Below, one piece after another: positions 1-7,631 of a stretch of 14,040 nt of DNA; position 1 is the stretch's first letter, and every line of letters starts with the position of its first letter. The translations under genes were made by a program, and so were the position numbers. Under the pieces are notes generated by a model. That model was not told the DNA's origin. It was given only the letters and a program-made list of their open reading frames with translations, and ran no database searches. Source of the stretch: Legionellales bacterium UBA4759 (GTDB lineage Bacteria > Pseudomonadota > Gammaproteobacteria > Legionellales > Legionellaceae); NCBI GenBank assembly GCA_002403515.1, contig DHHZ01000060.1, forward strand, positions 1-14,040. Reading direction: 5' to 3'.

Positions 1-95
1 GTGGCTAATTAACCGCTTACGACATTTTCATGGAGTTTCCACAAATTTATACACCAATACTTAGAGGTATTCAAACAATCATACCTATTCTTAAA

Positions 96-1017
96 CTAGA
101 GTGCATTGGTTAAAGGAGTCCATTTAAAATTTAGAAGATTGGGCATTAAGCTTTCGATACCAATATGCTCATTGCCATTGCCATGCACCAATACAATACT
201 TCCAGGCAAAATGGGCTCATCTTTGGCAAGCCAGGCATCTGCTGACAAGGGAATAAGTCCAAATTTTTTTAATTTTGTCAGAAGTTTGGCATTGGTTTCA
301 AGACCAGGAAATCTAAAAAATACCGATGGTGTTTGATCGTGTTCTAACAAGTATTTTTCTGTTAAAAAAACTTCAGCATTGAAATTGATCATTTCTGTTA
401 ATAAAAAATTTTTTGAATCGGGTAAGTCATCGTAATAAATATGACTAAAGCTATGATTGACCCAAGTGATATCTAATTTGTTTTGTTGTTTTAGTTTGAT
501 GAGATAATTGAATTCATCGGGGTGTTGAATTATCCATAAACCTGAAATTGCAATAGCTACTGGGAAAGGCTTTTGCTTTGAAGAAGCGAGTTTTTCAAAA
601 AAATCTTTTTCTAAAGGTTTACTTGAAGGGCAAAGATCCACACTAAGAATGGTATCTTTCATACCCTTTTTAGCGTGTTTAATACCTTGTGGTTCATCTT
701 GATTATTGTGCTGAAAAAATAGTTGGTAGTAGCGGGTATTCTGAATACTTGCATGTGAATAAAGGCCTGCTTTAAAGTGTTTTTGATAATGCTGCCGATA
801 ATGGTATAACCTCGGTGGTTAAGTGATTGGGATGAACACACAATACATGGGTTAGTTCGTTTTTTTTAAAAATTCGAATCGCTATAACCAATTCATTTTT
901 ACTGGTGAGTAAGGGCATGTAAATGGGGTGATAATTAGTAATGGTTGAGCAATAACAAAAATTTGAAAAAACTAATAAAAAAAGACATATGATTTTTAGG
1001 GTTAATTTATTTATCAT
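96..1017 (-). pseudogene. Secreted polysaccharide deacetylase-like gene, broken by one frameshift
   Basis: Two reading frames on the minus strand together make one protein of about 306 residues. The first (1017 down to 772, 81 aa) starts with a typical Sec signal peptide (MINKLTLK, then a hydrophobic run to about residue 20) and follows a good AGGTGA ribosome site. The second stays open from 818 to 96. It holds the deacetylase core: an early VDLCP segment, an HSFSH metal-binding motif (H-x3-H), FRFPG, DAWLA and a C-terminal GSIVLVHGNGNE stretch. Reading must skip one extra base between about 775 and 818, most likely the G after the GAG codon near 811-812, to join LTTE to LYHYRQ. No slippery heptamer is visible. 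The family (NodB-like carbohydrate esterases) removes acetyl groups from surface or cell-wall polysaccharide. The substrate here is unknown. The rest of the frame is intact, so the break is recent or is a sequence error. Family call fairly sure; loss of function uncertain. Confidence 0.7.
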
Positions 1018-1153
1018 GGGGTCACCTTGCTCAACATCAATTGTATTTTGATGAATTTAATAGTATCCATGAAGCATAAATCATTGGCAAGTTGAGCTTT
1101 AACATTAAAAAATAAAAAAATGAGCAGCGCATGAATTTAGAACTTTATTCAAA

Positions 1154-1975
1154 TTACTCAATGATATATTGAGTTTTTTGATCATGAAATATATCCTGAA
1201 ATGTTGTTAAAATGGTTTTCGCTTCATCATTGAGCACGTAAGGTGGATTGATAATAAAAAGCCCTGTGCCATACATGCCTTTTTTATCAGGATTATTGAT
1301 ATAAAATTCAACTCTTAAGGTTTTTTCAGCATCAATTTTTTTAAGTTGTCTGAGTAATGTGGCATGATAATCTTGATTGACAATTGGATACCATAGAATA
1401 TAAACCCCCTGCGGAAACCTTTTGACATTCAGCGCTAAAGTCTTTGCAACATGATCATATTCGCTTTTAACCTCGTATGAAGGGTCTATAAAAATGACGG
1501 CACGTTTTTCTTTGGGTGGCAGCAAGGCCTTGATTTTAGCAAGGCCATCGGTTTCCTCAATGATTATTTTTTTTTGTTTATTTTGCCTTTTTTTAAGATG
1601 CTCAATTTCTTGTGGGTGCAGCTCACATAAAAAAAGTCGGTCTTGGGAACGCAATAAATCAATAGCAATTTGTGGAGAGCCTGGATAGTATTTTAAGTTT
1701 GCGGTATTGAGGGATTCGATGACCTGATTAAATGAAAGAAAGGGTGATGGTAAATGGTTTCTTTTGGGCCAATACTTAAAAATACCGTCATGAGCCTCTT
1801 TGGTTTTTCTGGAGAAATGATCCTCTAAATCATAAAGTCCACGCCCACCATGGGTCTCTAGATAAAGTAAAGGGGTATCTTTTTGAGTCATGTAATTTAA
1901 AATACGACTTAAAAAGACATGTTTAATGACATCGGCATAACACCCCGCATGATATGCGTGTTGATAGCTTAACAT
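1154..1975 (-). CDS. rlmJ: 23S rRNA (adenine(2030)-N(6))-methyltransferase RlmJ
   Basis: This 273-residue protein matches E. coli RlmJ (280 aa) along its length. The family methylates N6 of A2030 in 23S rRNA before ribosome assembly, using S-adenosylmethionine. Visible landmarks are the N-terminal MLSYQHAYHAG with Y4, H6 and H9, K18, the SAM-loop HGGRG near residue 42, YYPGSP near 96, and the catalytic DPSYE at 164-168. Position 164 agrees with the E. coli catalytic Asp. The usual DPPY reads DPSY here, a variant I believe occurs in other RlmJ proteins. A second NPPY sits near 243. The start codon overlaps the end of the upstream unknown gene by 7 nt (ATGTTAA) and has only a weak GAGA ribosome site, so translation is probably coupled. 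No strong terminator follows: there is a U-rich tract at about 1106-1120 without a convincing stem. Confidence 0.95.
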   Translation of the reverse strand: MLSYQHAYHAGCYADVIKHVFLSRILNYMTQKDTPLLYLETHGGRGLYDLEDHFSRKTKEAHDGIFKYWPKRNHLPSPFLSFNQVIESLNTANLKYYPGSPQIAIDLLRSQDRLFLCELHPQEIEHLKKRQNKQKKIIIEETDGLAKIKALLPPKEKRAVIFIDPSYEVKSEYDHVAKTLALNVKRFPQGVYILWYPIVNQDYHATLLRQLKKIDAEKTLRVEFYINNPDKKGMYGTGLFIINPPYVLNDEAKTILTTFQDIFHDQKTQYIIE

Positions 1976-2970
1976 GATAATCTCAATGGGTATTGGGTGC
2001 TGATTTCTTGAACTAAGGAGTCAGTGCCCTCAATGGCAGGGATGACAAAAAAACTTTTTTTATCCGCTACGAAAAAACAACCTGCATGCAAAGTACCTTG
2101 AATGCTTTGGGCAATCGCTTGTTGTTCTGGTGTTGTGATTTCAGAAACGGCATCCAGTTGTTTGGTGCGTTCTTCATACATGCCAAAAAAAGGCAATGAT
2201 GTTGTTTTTAGGTGAGCAATTAAGCGAGCATCGCTTTTAACCTTTCTTTGAGTGCATGAATAACCGGTTAATGCTAAGTCTAAAAATTCTCTAGAAAGAA
2301 AACCATGAATATTTTTTGATTTTAAAAACTGGAAAGTGCGCTCACACTGTTCTTCTAAAAAAGCAAACTGTTCTGGTGTATAGATGGTTTTGGCATGAAT
2401 ATCTAGAATTTGTTCGTAGCCATGATAACTGAGGAATTCATGATGAGCTTCGCAATAATGATTTGCAGGACCCACGTAATTGAGGAAAGGATCAATGACT
2501 ATCGCATCTTCTGGTAAAGTGCTTAAAGCATGGGCATAGTTTTCGCCAATTTCAGGCATTTCTTCAGCAATTAAGATGAAGTAATGTTTTTCTTGGCTTT
2601 GATTTTTTATAGAAATGAGGCCAAAATTAAATTCAGGATGGTTTTTGACCAATTGTAAAAATACTCCATTGCATAAAATGTTGCTTTCTCCAACGCCCAT
2701 TCGAAGCATGGCTAAAGAGGCAATTTGTATGGCATATTCTGAGGGGTGGGTTTTAAAAAATTCTTTAATGCATTGAGTAATTTGATGATAGTTTGCCAAG
2801 TAGTTTGCTAAAAGATTGAAACGAATTTCACCAAATTTACTGACATTTAAGGATAATCTTATAAAATTTGAAAAGGAAACTCCGCGATGCGGGAACAAAT
2901 CGTTCGACGAAATTGTTTTTCGAACAATATCTTGACAAATAGACGCACAAACTTCGAGACGTTCTTGCAT
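1969..2970 (-). CDS. Conserved hypothetical protein, 333 aa, possible cysteine-protease/transglutaminase-like fold
   Basis: I do not recognise this protein. It has no signal peptide or membrane segment and looks cytoplasmic. One region (about 85-162) has the layout of papain/transglutaminase-like domains: a helix after a GVGES turn with Cys100, a strand with His129 (KHYFILIA), and a strand ending in Asp160 (IVIDPFLN). In such domains the usual pattern is GNCGE, then DHAFV, then VDPW. Here the Cys is several residues later than expected, so the match may be remote, degenerate or coincidental. The C-terminal half (about 195-333) shows no motif. The gene lies between recN and rlmJ. It overlaps rlmJ by 7 nt, which suggests co-translation. 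Its ribosome site GAGGAA, 5 nt before ATG, lies inside a hairpin arm. Coding status is firm from length and coupling; function is unknown. Confidence 0.85.
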   Translation of the reverse strand: MQERLEVCASICQDIVRKTISSNDLFPHRGVSFSNFIRLSLNVSKFGEIRFNLLANYLANYHQITQCIKEFFKTHPSEYAIQIASLAMLRMGVGESNILCNGVFLQLVKNHPEFNFGLISIKNQSQEKHYFILIAEEMPEIGENYAHALSTLPEDAIVIDPFLNYVGPANHYCEAHHEFLSYHGYEQILDIHAKTIYTPEQFAFLEEQCERTFQFLKSKNIHGFLSREFLDLALTGYSCTQRKVKSDARLIAHLKTTSLPFFGMYEERTKQLDAVSEITTPEQQAIAQSIQGTLHAGCFFVADKKSFFVIPAIEGTDSLVQEISTQYPLRLSC

Positions 2971-2975
2971 TAAAC

Positions 2976-3002
2976 TTCCTCAACAAACAATCAGTTGAGG
3001 AA
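2976..3002 (-). promoter_or_regulatory. Hairpin occluding the ribosome binding site of the 333-aa unknown gene
   Basis: On the minus strand a perfect 9-bp stem (TTCCTCAAC pairing with GTTGAGGAA, loop of 9 nt) lies just after the recN stop. Its 3' arm contains GAGGAA, the ribosome binding site for the ATG at 2970, with 5 nt spacing. If it folds in mRNA it would hide the site. The stem is followed only by GTTTAATG, not a U run, so it is a poor intrinsic terminator in this direction. It may lower translation of the unknown gene and rlmJ relative to recN. The structure is seen in the sequence; the regulatory role is inferred. Confidence 0.55.
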
Positions 3003-3026
3003 ATTTTACACTAATTCAGTTTAAAT

Positions 3027-4694
3027 TCAATCGGCGATATTTAATAATTCTTTTGCATTGTTTTTGGTTTGCTCTGTAATGGCAAGGCCACCAAGCATAC
3101 GGGCAATTTCCCCAATCCTTCCTTCTTGATTTAAATACGCAATCGAAGAAAATGTTTCTTGGTTTTTTGAAAATTTACTGACCATAAAGTGATGATGAGC
3201 ACAAGCAGCGACCTGGGGTTGGTGGGTCACACAAAAAATTTGAAGACGACCACCCAATTCACGCAATCTTTGACCGACTTTCATCGCTGTTGCGCCGCCA
3301 ATTCCAACATCGACCTCATCAAAAAGTAAAGTAGGAGTTGCGCCTCGTTGTGCAGTTATCAAATGGATGCTAAGGCTTATTCTTGACAGTTCACCTCCTG
3401 ATGCAATTTTAGCTAGAGGTGCTGGTGAAGCGCCTGGATTGGTGGTGATAAGATATTCAACTTTATCGACACCATGTGGGTGCATCTCAGAGAGATTTTG
3501 AATATCGATGATGAGTTTTGCGTGAGGCATACCCAGCTCATGAATGATTTGTTCAATGGCTTGTGCCAATTCAGGCGCATGTTTTTTTCGATGCAGACTC
3601 AGTTCTTGTGCTTTTTGATAATAACTACTTTTGGCTAATTCTAAGTGTTGTTCCAAAGATTCTTTTTCTTTTTGGCTGTGGTAAACATTATCGATAAGTT
3701 CTTGTAATTTTTTGGCATGCAAGGGCAACTCTTCAGCATCAATTTGAAATTTTCTAGACAGTTGATGCCAGCGGCTCATGCGTTGTTCTACCTCAGCCAA
3801 GCGCTCAGGATTGACTTGAATATGGCGTTGATACTGTCTAACTTCGCTCAGACACTCTTCGACTTGAATCATGGCAGAGTCAATGAGTTGCAAGGCATTT
3901 TGAATATGTGGCTGTTCTTTGGGTAAATGTTGAAGCTGATGAGTAATTTGGTGCAGTTGTTTTAATACAGCACCATCATCACTTTCACTGATTTGATTTT
4001 CTATTTGCTCTAGGGTTTGTAAGTATTGTTGTGCGTGATGGAGCAGATGGTGCTCTTGGTAAAGCTCTGATAATTCACCTTCTTGGGGTGAGAGTTCAGC
4101 GAGTTCATTGAGTTGATACTGCCAAAGCTGACATTGCTCTAAAGATTGATTTTGATTATCTAGTTGTTGTAAGCGCTGTTTTGCATCTAGATATTCTTGA
4201 TAAAATTGTTTGACTTGTTGTTTGATAGCCTGGGCTTGCGAAAAATCATCGAGGTGTTCTCGATGGTTATGGTGTGACAATAGGCTTTGTTGTTCATGTT
4301 GACCATGAATATGCACGAGCATCTGACCCAATGATTTGATTTGTTGTGCAGTACAAGCTTGACCATTGATAAAATATTTAGAACGACCTTCTTGGGTAAT
4401 CACACGACGAATGAGGACAGTTTCTTCTTCTTCTTGATGAATGTCGTGGTCTTGTAGCCATAAAGCAATGGCAGATTTGCTGTCATAATAAAATTGCGCA
4501 CTGATATCACATTTGTCTGCGTGTGGCCTAACCACTTTTGCATCGGCTCTGGCGCCTAATAATAAATCAATGGCGTCAATCATAATAGATTTACCTGCCC
4601 CTGTTTCGCCGGTAAAGGCTGACATTTTGTCTGGGCAATCTAAATCCAATTCTGAGACGATGGCAAAGTTTTGAATTTTAAGCCATTCTAGCAT
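3027..4694 (-). CDS. recN: DNA repair protein RecN
   Basis: RecN is an SMC-like ATPase acting in recombinational repair of double-strand breaks. This copy has 555 residues from the chosen start (E. coli about 553). It shows the N-terminal MLEWLKIQNFAIV, Walker A GETGAGKS at 29-36, and a long Gln/Glu/Leu/His-rich coiled coil from about 150 to 370. The ABC signature SGGELSR begins at about 432, Walker B is LLFDEVD at about 456-462, and the switch THQPQ lies near 490. A GTG six codons upstream (4712) is in frame, but the ATG at 4694 has AGAGGA close by and gives the family's usual start. That ATG overlaps the nadK stop by 7 nt (ATGCTAG), so recN is probably translated by coupling. E. coli RecN ends in a ClpXP-recognised LAA-type tag; this one ends NIAD. 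No LexA box (CTGT-N8-ACAG) was seen by eye near the start. Confidence 0.97.
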   Translation of the reverse strand: MLEWLKIQNFAIVSELDLDCPDKMSAFTGETGAGKSIMIDAIDLLLGARADAKVVRPHADKCDISAQFYYDSKSAIALWLQDHDIHQEEEETVLIRRVITQEGRSKYFINGQACTAQQIKSLGQMLVHIHGQHEQQSLLSHHNHREHLDDFSQAQAIKQQVKQFYQEYLDAKQRLQQLDNQNQSLEQCQLWQYQLNELAELSPQEGELSELYQEHHLLHHAQQYLQTLEQIENQISESDDGAVLKQLHQITHQLQHLPKEQPHIQNALQLIDSAMIQVEECLSEVRQYQRHIQVNPERLAEVEQRMSRWHQLSRKFQIDAEELPLHAKKLQELIDNVYHSQKEKESLEQHLELAKSSYYQKAQELSLHRKKHAPELAQAIEQIIHELGMPHAKLIIDIQNLSEMHPHGVDKVEYLITTNPGASPAPLAKIASGGELSRISLSIHLITAQRGATPTLLFDEVDVGIGGATAMKVGQRLRELGGRLQIFCVTHQPQVAACAHHHFMVSKFSKNQETFSSIAYLNQEGRIGEIARMLGGLAITEQTKNNAKELLNIAD

Positions 4695-5584
4695 GATTCC
4701 TCTGAACCCCACCCTAATTTAATTCTTAAAGTATCATAATAGAGGTAGTTGCTAGGATGCAATAATTTTAAGTTTTGAGGATGGCGATCGATGACCAATG
4801 TTTGTCCTGGATGGGCAACATGAGATTGATTGCCATCGAGGTAAATGGCCAGTGGGGCAATATTATCGTTACTGATTTTAATTTCAATTTGACTTTGATC
4901 TGAAAAGACTAGGGGCCTTGCATTGAGCGAGTGAGAAAACATCGGCACCATACTAAAAGCTAGTAATTGCGGATGTAAAATGGGGCCACCTGCAGATAAA
5001 TTATAAGCTGTGGAACCTGTTGGTGTTGAAATAATTAAACCATCTGAGCGGTAATGGGTGACAAATTGTTGGTCGACATAGACATTAAACTCAACCAAGT
5101 AAGCACTTTGTCCACGACTTAACACCAAATCATTTAAAGCGCGCCCCTCCATGAGGAGCTCTTTATTATCGAATAAACGTACTCGAAGTAACATGCGCTC
5201 TTCAGAAATGAAATCGCCTTTCAGAACAGACTCTAATGCAGGCAACATGTGTTGCGGCATGATATCGGTCAAAAAGCCAAGATTGCCTCGGTTGACGCCA
5301 ATGACAGGAATACCATTTTCACTCGCCAAGCGGGACGCGGATAATAAACTGCCATCACCACCAATGACAATCAATAAATCTGAATCTTTTTGAAATTCAC
5401 TGTTTGCCAGGGTGGGAATGTCTAAATCCAAACGAATGCTTGTGGATGTTTCTAAAAATACTGGTAAATCAATTTCTTTAAAAAATTTAATTAATTTTTT
5501 AATGGAAGTCACCACCGTTCGGTTTGAATGGTGATGACGAGCATATAAGATAACACGTTGAAAATACCAGGCGGTTTTCACCAT
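4688..5584 (-). CDS. nadK: NAD kinase (ATP:NAD+ 2'-phosphotransferase)
   Basis: NadK phosphorylates NAD+ to NADP+ in the cytoplasm and sets the NADP(H) supply. This 298-residue protein carries GGDGS at 75-79 (the catalytic and nucleotide-binding loop). Other family motifs are GVNRGNLGFL at about 96-105, ALNDLVLSR at about 149-157 (Asn-Asp contacting NAD), and DGLIISTPTGSTAYNLSAGGP from 181, the second signature. Length and start agree with the family. The ATG follows the typA stop directly (TAG then ATG, no gap), and the ribosome site GAGGAT lies in the last codons of typA. The 3' end overlaps recN by 7 nt. Neighbouring nadK and recN is a known arrangement in gammaproteobacteria; typA directly upstream in the same transcript is less familiar to me. 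Confidence 0.97.
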   Translation of the reverse strand: MVKTAWYFQRVILYARHHHSNRTVVTSIKKLIKFFKEIDLPVFLETSTSIRLDLDIPTLANSEFQKDSDLLIVIGGDGSLLSASRLASENGIPVIGVNRGNLGFLTDIMPQHMLPALESVLKGDFISEERMLLRVRLFDNKELLMEGRALNDLVLSRGQSAYLVEFNVYVDQQFVTHYRSDGLIISTPTGSTAYNLSAGGPILHPQLLAFSMVPMFSHSLNARPLVFSDQSQIEIKISNDNIAPLAIYLDGNQSHVAHPGQTLVIDRHPQNLKLLHPSNYLYYDTLRIKLGWGSEESC

Positions 5585-7414
5585 CTATTTATCCTCTTCT
5601 GCATTCAGCTGTCGTGATGCACGCTTTCTATCATTTTCAGCCAAAAGTTTTTTACGTAAACGAATTGATTGCGGTGTAACTTCAACCAATTCATCATCAT
5701 CGATAAATTCTAAGGCTTGTTCTAAGGTCATTTTGATAGGAGGTGTAAGAATAATGTTTTCATCAGTACCAGATGCGCGCATGTTGGTGAGCTGTTTTTC
5801 TTTGGTGACATTGACCACGAGGTCATTATCACGAGAATGTATGCCCACAATCATCCCTTCATAACAAGGTGTTTGCGGCTCAACCATGAGGCGACCTCGT
5901 TCTTGAAGATTAAACAATGCAAAACCACGTGCATTACCCACGCAATTGGCAATTAAAACACCATTTTTACGAGACGCTAAGCGTCCTGGAATTGCAGGAC
6001 CGTAGTGATCAAAACTATGGTACATTAAACCAGCACCTGAGGTGATGGTTAAAAATTCAGTGTGAAAACCAATCAATCCACGCGTTGGGATGATGTAATC
6101 TAATCGAACACGTCCTTTACCATCAGGGAGCATGTCTTTGAGTTCACCACGACGCTCACCTAATTTTTCCATCACAGAACCTTGATTGGTTTCTGGAACG
6201 TCAACGGTTAATTGTTCGTAAGGTTCGAATTTTTGACCTTGTTCTTCTTTACAAATAACTTCAGGTTTAGAAATGGCCAACTCATAGCCTTCTCGACGCA
6301 TGTTTTCAATCAGAATACTTAAATGCAATTCACCTCGACCTGCAACACGGAATTTATCAGGGTCTTCGGTTGGATTAACTTTTAAAGCCACATTATGGAG
6401 TAATTCTGTATCGAGACGTTCTTTTAATTTACGACTGGTGACGTATTTACCTTCTTTACCCGCGAACGGTGAATCATTCACTTGGAATGTCATGAAAATG
6501 GTGGGTTCATCAACTTGAAGTACGGGTAGGGATTCAACATGGTCAGGATCGCAAATCGTATCAGAAATTTTTAAGTCACTAATACCGGTAAGAGCAATAA
6601 TATCACCTGCTTGCGCTTCTTCAATTTCTTGGCGCTCTAAGCCTAAGAAACCCAATACTTGTAACACGCGACCCGAGCGGATTTCACCTTCACTATTGAT
6701 GATTTTCACATTTGATTTTGGCGCAATTTTTCCGCGAGTAACACGACCAATACCAATGGTGCCAACATATGAAGAGTAGTCCAATGAGGTGATTTGCATT
6801 TGCAAAGGCCCATTGCTATCCACTTTGGGTGCCGGAACTTTATTGATGATGGTTTCCAGGAGCGGCGCCATGTCATTAGAGTCATCGTCTAAATCATGTT
6901 TTGCATAGCCTGAAAGAGCGGAGGCATAAATCACTGGGAAATCAAGTTGTTCATTGGTTGCACCAAGGTTGTCAAATAAATCAAATACTTGTTCCACAAC
7001 CCAATCAGGTCGAGCACCTGGGCGGTCAATTTTATTCACCACTACAATCGGATTTAATCCCTTGGCGAAAGCTTTTTGGGTCACAAAACGGGTTTGGGGC
7101 ATGGGACCATCAACGGCATCGACTAAAAGTAACACGCTGTCGACCATCGATAAAATACGTTCTACTTCACCACCAAAGTCAGCATGCCCTGGGGTATCCA
7201 CAACGTTAATTTGAACGCCATTCCAATGCATACAGGTATTTTTAGCTAAAATGGTAATGCCACGTTCTTTTTCAAGATCATTGGAATCCATGACGCGTTC
7301 TGCAGCAGGGCCGCGAGAATTTAAGGTGCCCGTGAATTGTAAGAGTTTGTCAACCAAAGTTGTTTTACCATGGTCTACGTGTGCGATAATTGCAATATTT
7401 CGAATATTTTTCAT
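5585..7414 (-). CDS. typA: Ribosome-associated translational GTPase TypA/BipA
   Basis: TypA (BipA) is an EF-G-like GTPase that binds the 70S ribosome and aids 50S assembly, especially in cold or stress. This 609-residue protein is full length (E. coli about 607). The G domain shows AHVDHGKTT at 11-19, the switch I RGIT at 51-54, DTPGHADF at 73-80 and NKID at 127-130. EF-Tu-like domain II follows, then domain III/V-like segments (GRGELHLSILIENMRREGYE) and the TypA-specific C-terminal domain with GLIGFHTEFLT and RASGTDENIILTPP. It is first in the minus-strand run and so probably lies next to the operon promoter in 7415-7622. The bases before its ATG (TTATCCTT) contain no Shine-Dalgarno sequence, unusual among the neighbours. 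Immediate abutment to nadK implies co-transcription. Confidence 0.97.
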   Translation of the reverse strand: MKNIRNIAIIAHVDHGKTTLVDKLLQFTGTLNSRGPAAERVMDSNDLEKERGITILAKNTCMHWNGVQINVVDTPGHADFGGEVERILSMVDSVLLLVDAVDGPMPQTRFVTQKAFAKGLNPIVVVNKIDRPGARPDWVVEQVFDLFDNLGATNEQLDFPVIYASALSGYAKHDLDDDSNDMAPLLETIINKVPAPKVDSNGPLQMQITSLDYSSYVGTIGIGRVTRGKIAPKSNVKIINSEGEIRSGRVLQVLGFLGLERQEIEEAQAGDIIALTGISDLKISDTICDPDHVESLPVLQVDEPTIFMTFQVNDSPFAGKEGKYVTSRKLKERLDTELLHNVALKVNPTEDPDKFRVAGRGELHLSILIENMRREGYELAISKPEVICKEEQGQKFEPYEQLTVDVPETNQGSVMEKLGERRGELKDMLPDGKGRVRLDYIIPTRGLIGFHTEFLTITSGAGLMYHSFDHYGPAIPGRLASRKNGVLIANCVGNARGFALFNLQERGRLMVEPQTPCYEGMIVGIHSRDNDLVVNVTKEKQLTNMRASGTDENIILTPPIKMTLEQALEFIDDDELVEVTPQSIRLRKKLLAENDRKRASRQLNAEEDK

Positions 7415-7487
7415 AAGGATAATTTAAGTCAGTAAGGAGAATTTCATCTCGAGTGTTAGTTGAACAAATCGTTGATATTGTACATCA

Positions 7488-7499
7488 ATTTTAAACAAT
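7488..7499. repeat. 12-bp direct repeat, copy 1
   Basis: ATTTTAAACAAT occurs here and again, identically, at 7577-7588. This copy lies on the typA side of the divergent region. It could be a binding site shared by both promoters, or chance in AT-rich DNA. Confidence 0.5.
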
Positions 7500-7516
7500 A
7501 ACCCAGTAAAACGTTT

Positions 7517-7562
7517 AAAAAAACTTTTTCAAAGAATTTTCTTGGGTTTTGAAAACATTTTT
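7517..7562. other. Helically phased A/T tracts, possible bent DNA
   Basis: Runs of T on the plus strand are centred near 7527, 7538, 7548 and 7560, preceded by A7 at 7517-7523. Spacings of 10 to 11.5 bp match the helical repeat, the usual condition for intrinsic curvature. The block lies immediately upstream of the predicted -35 of the acetolactate synthase promoter, where curved or UP-like DNA can aid RNA polymerase or nucleoid-protein binding. The function is inferred. Confidence 0.4.
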
Positions 7563-7572
7563 ACTGAATTAC

Positions 7573-7601
7573 TTGTATTTTAAACAATGAGTACATAAAA
7601 T
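7573..7601 (+). promoter_or_regulatory. Candidate sigma70 promoter of the acetoin operon
   Basis: TTGTAT (7573-7578) and TAAAAT (7596-7601) are separated by exactly 17 bp and resemble the -35 and -10 consensus. Transcription would begin near 7608, about 24 nt before the preferred ATG at 7632. The second copy of the 12-bp repeat overlaps the -35 and spacer. Confidence 0.5.
7577..7588. repeat. 12-bp direct repeat, copy 2, inside the promoter spacer
   Basis: This copy of ATTTTAAACAAT is identical to 7488-7499, with starts 89 bp apart. It covers the end of the -35 and part of the spacer of the candidate promoter, where a bound protein would affect RNA polymerase. Confidence 0.5.
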
Positions 7602-7631
7602 TTAATTATAAGCACGGCAGGGATGAAAAGC

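Larger units (their letters stand above)
7415..7622. other. Divergent intergenic region between typA and the acetoin genes
   Basis: These 208 bases hold no gene. They must contain the leftward typA promoter and the rightward acetolactate synthase promoter. Seen in them are a 12-bp direct repeat, T/A tracts spaced near one helical turn, an AAACGTTT palindrome at 7509-7516, and a promoter-like hexamer pair at 7573-7601. I could not pick a convincing sigma70 promoter for typA; TACAAT on the minus strand (plus positions about 7478-7483) is a possible -10 without a good -35. Confidence 0.6.

Noticed and set aside
1..95. Left edge: near-palindrome GGCTAATTAACC at 3-14 and AGGTAT/ATACCT stem near 65-86
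   Set aside because: The stem has no T tract on the minus strand and the palindrome is imperfect; no gene or terminator can be supported in this stretch.
659..841. Separate 60-aa minus-strand reading frame between the two deacetylase parts
   Set aside because: It is the third frame across the frameshifted gene and shows no motif; the two other frames join into the deacetylase.
1029..1097. Inverted pairs upstream of the deacetylase: GCTCAAC/GTTGAGC 56 nt apart and CATCAA/TTGATG with a 7-nt loop
   Set aside because: Short arms in AT-rich DNA without a U run or an occluded ribosome site; not enough to call a regulatory element.
1100..1153. Possible intrinsic terminator after rlmJ
   Set aside because: There is a U-rich tract on the minus strand, but the bases before it form only a 3-4 bp stem.
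6901..7214. Two overlapping plus-strand frames of 102 and 86 aa antisense to typA
   Set aside because: They lie opposite the highly conserved GTPase domain of typA, have no ribosome site that I can see and no recognisable protein features; they are shadows.
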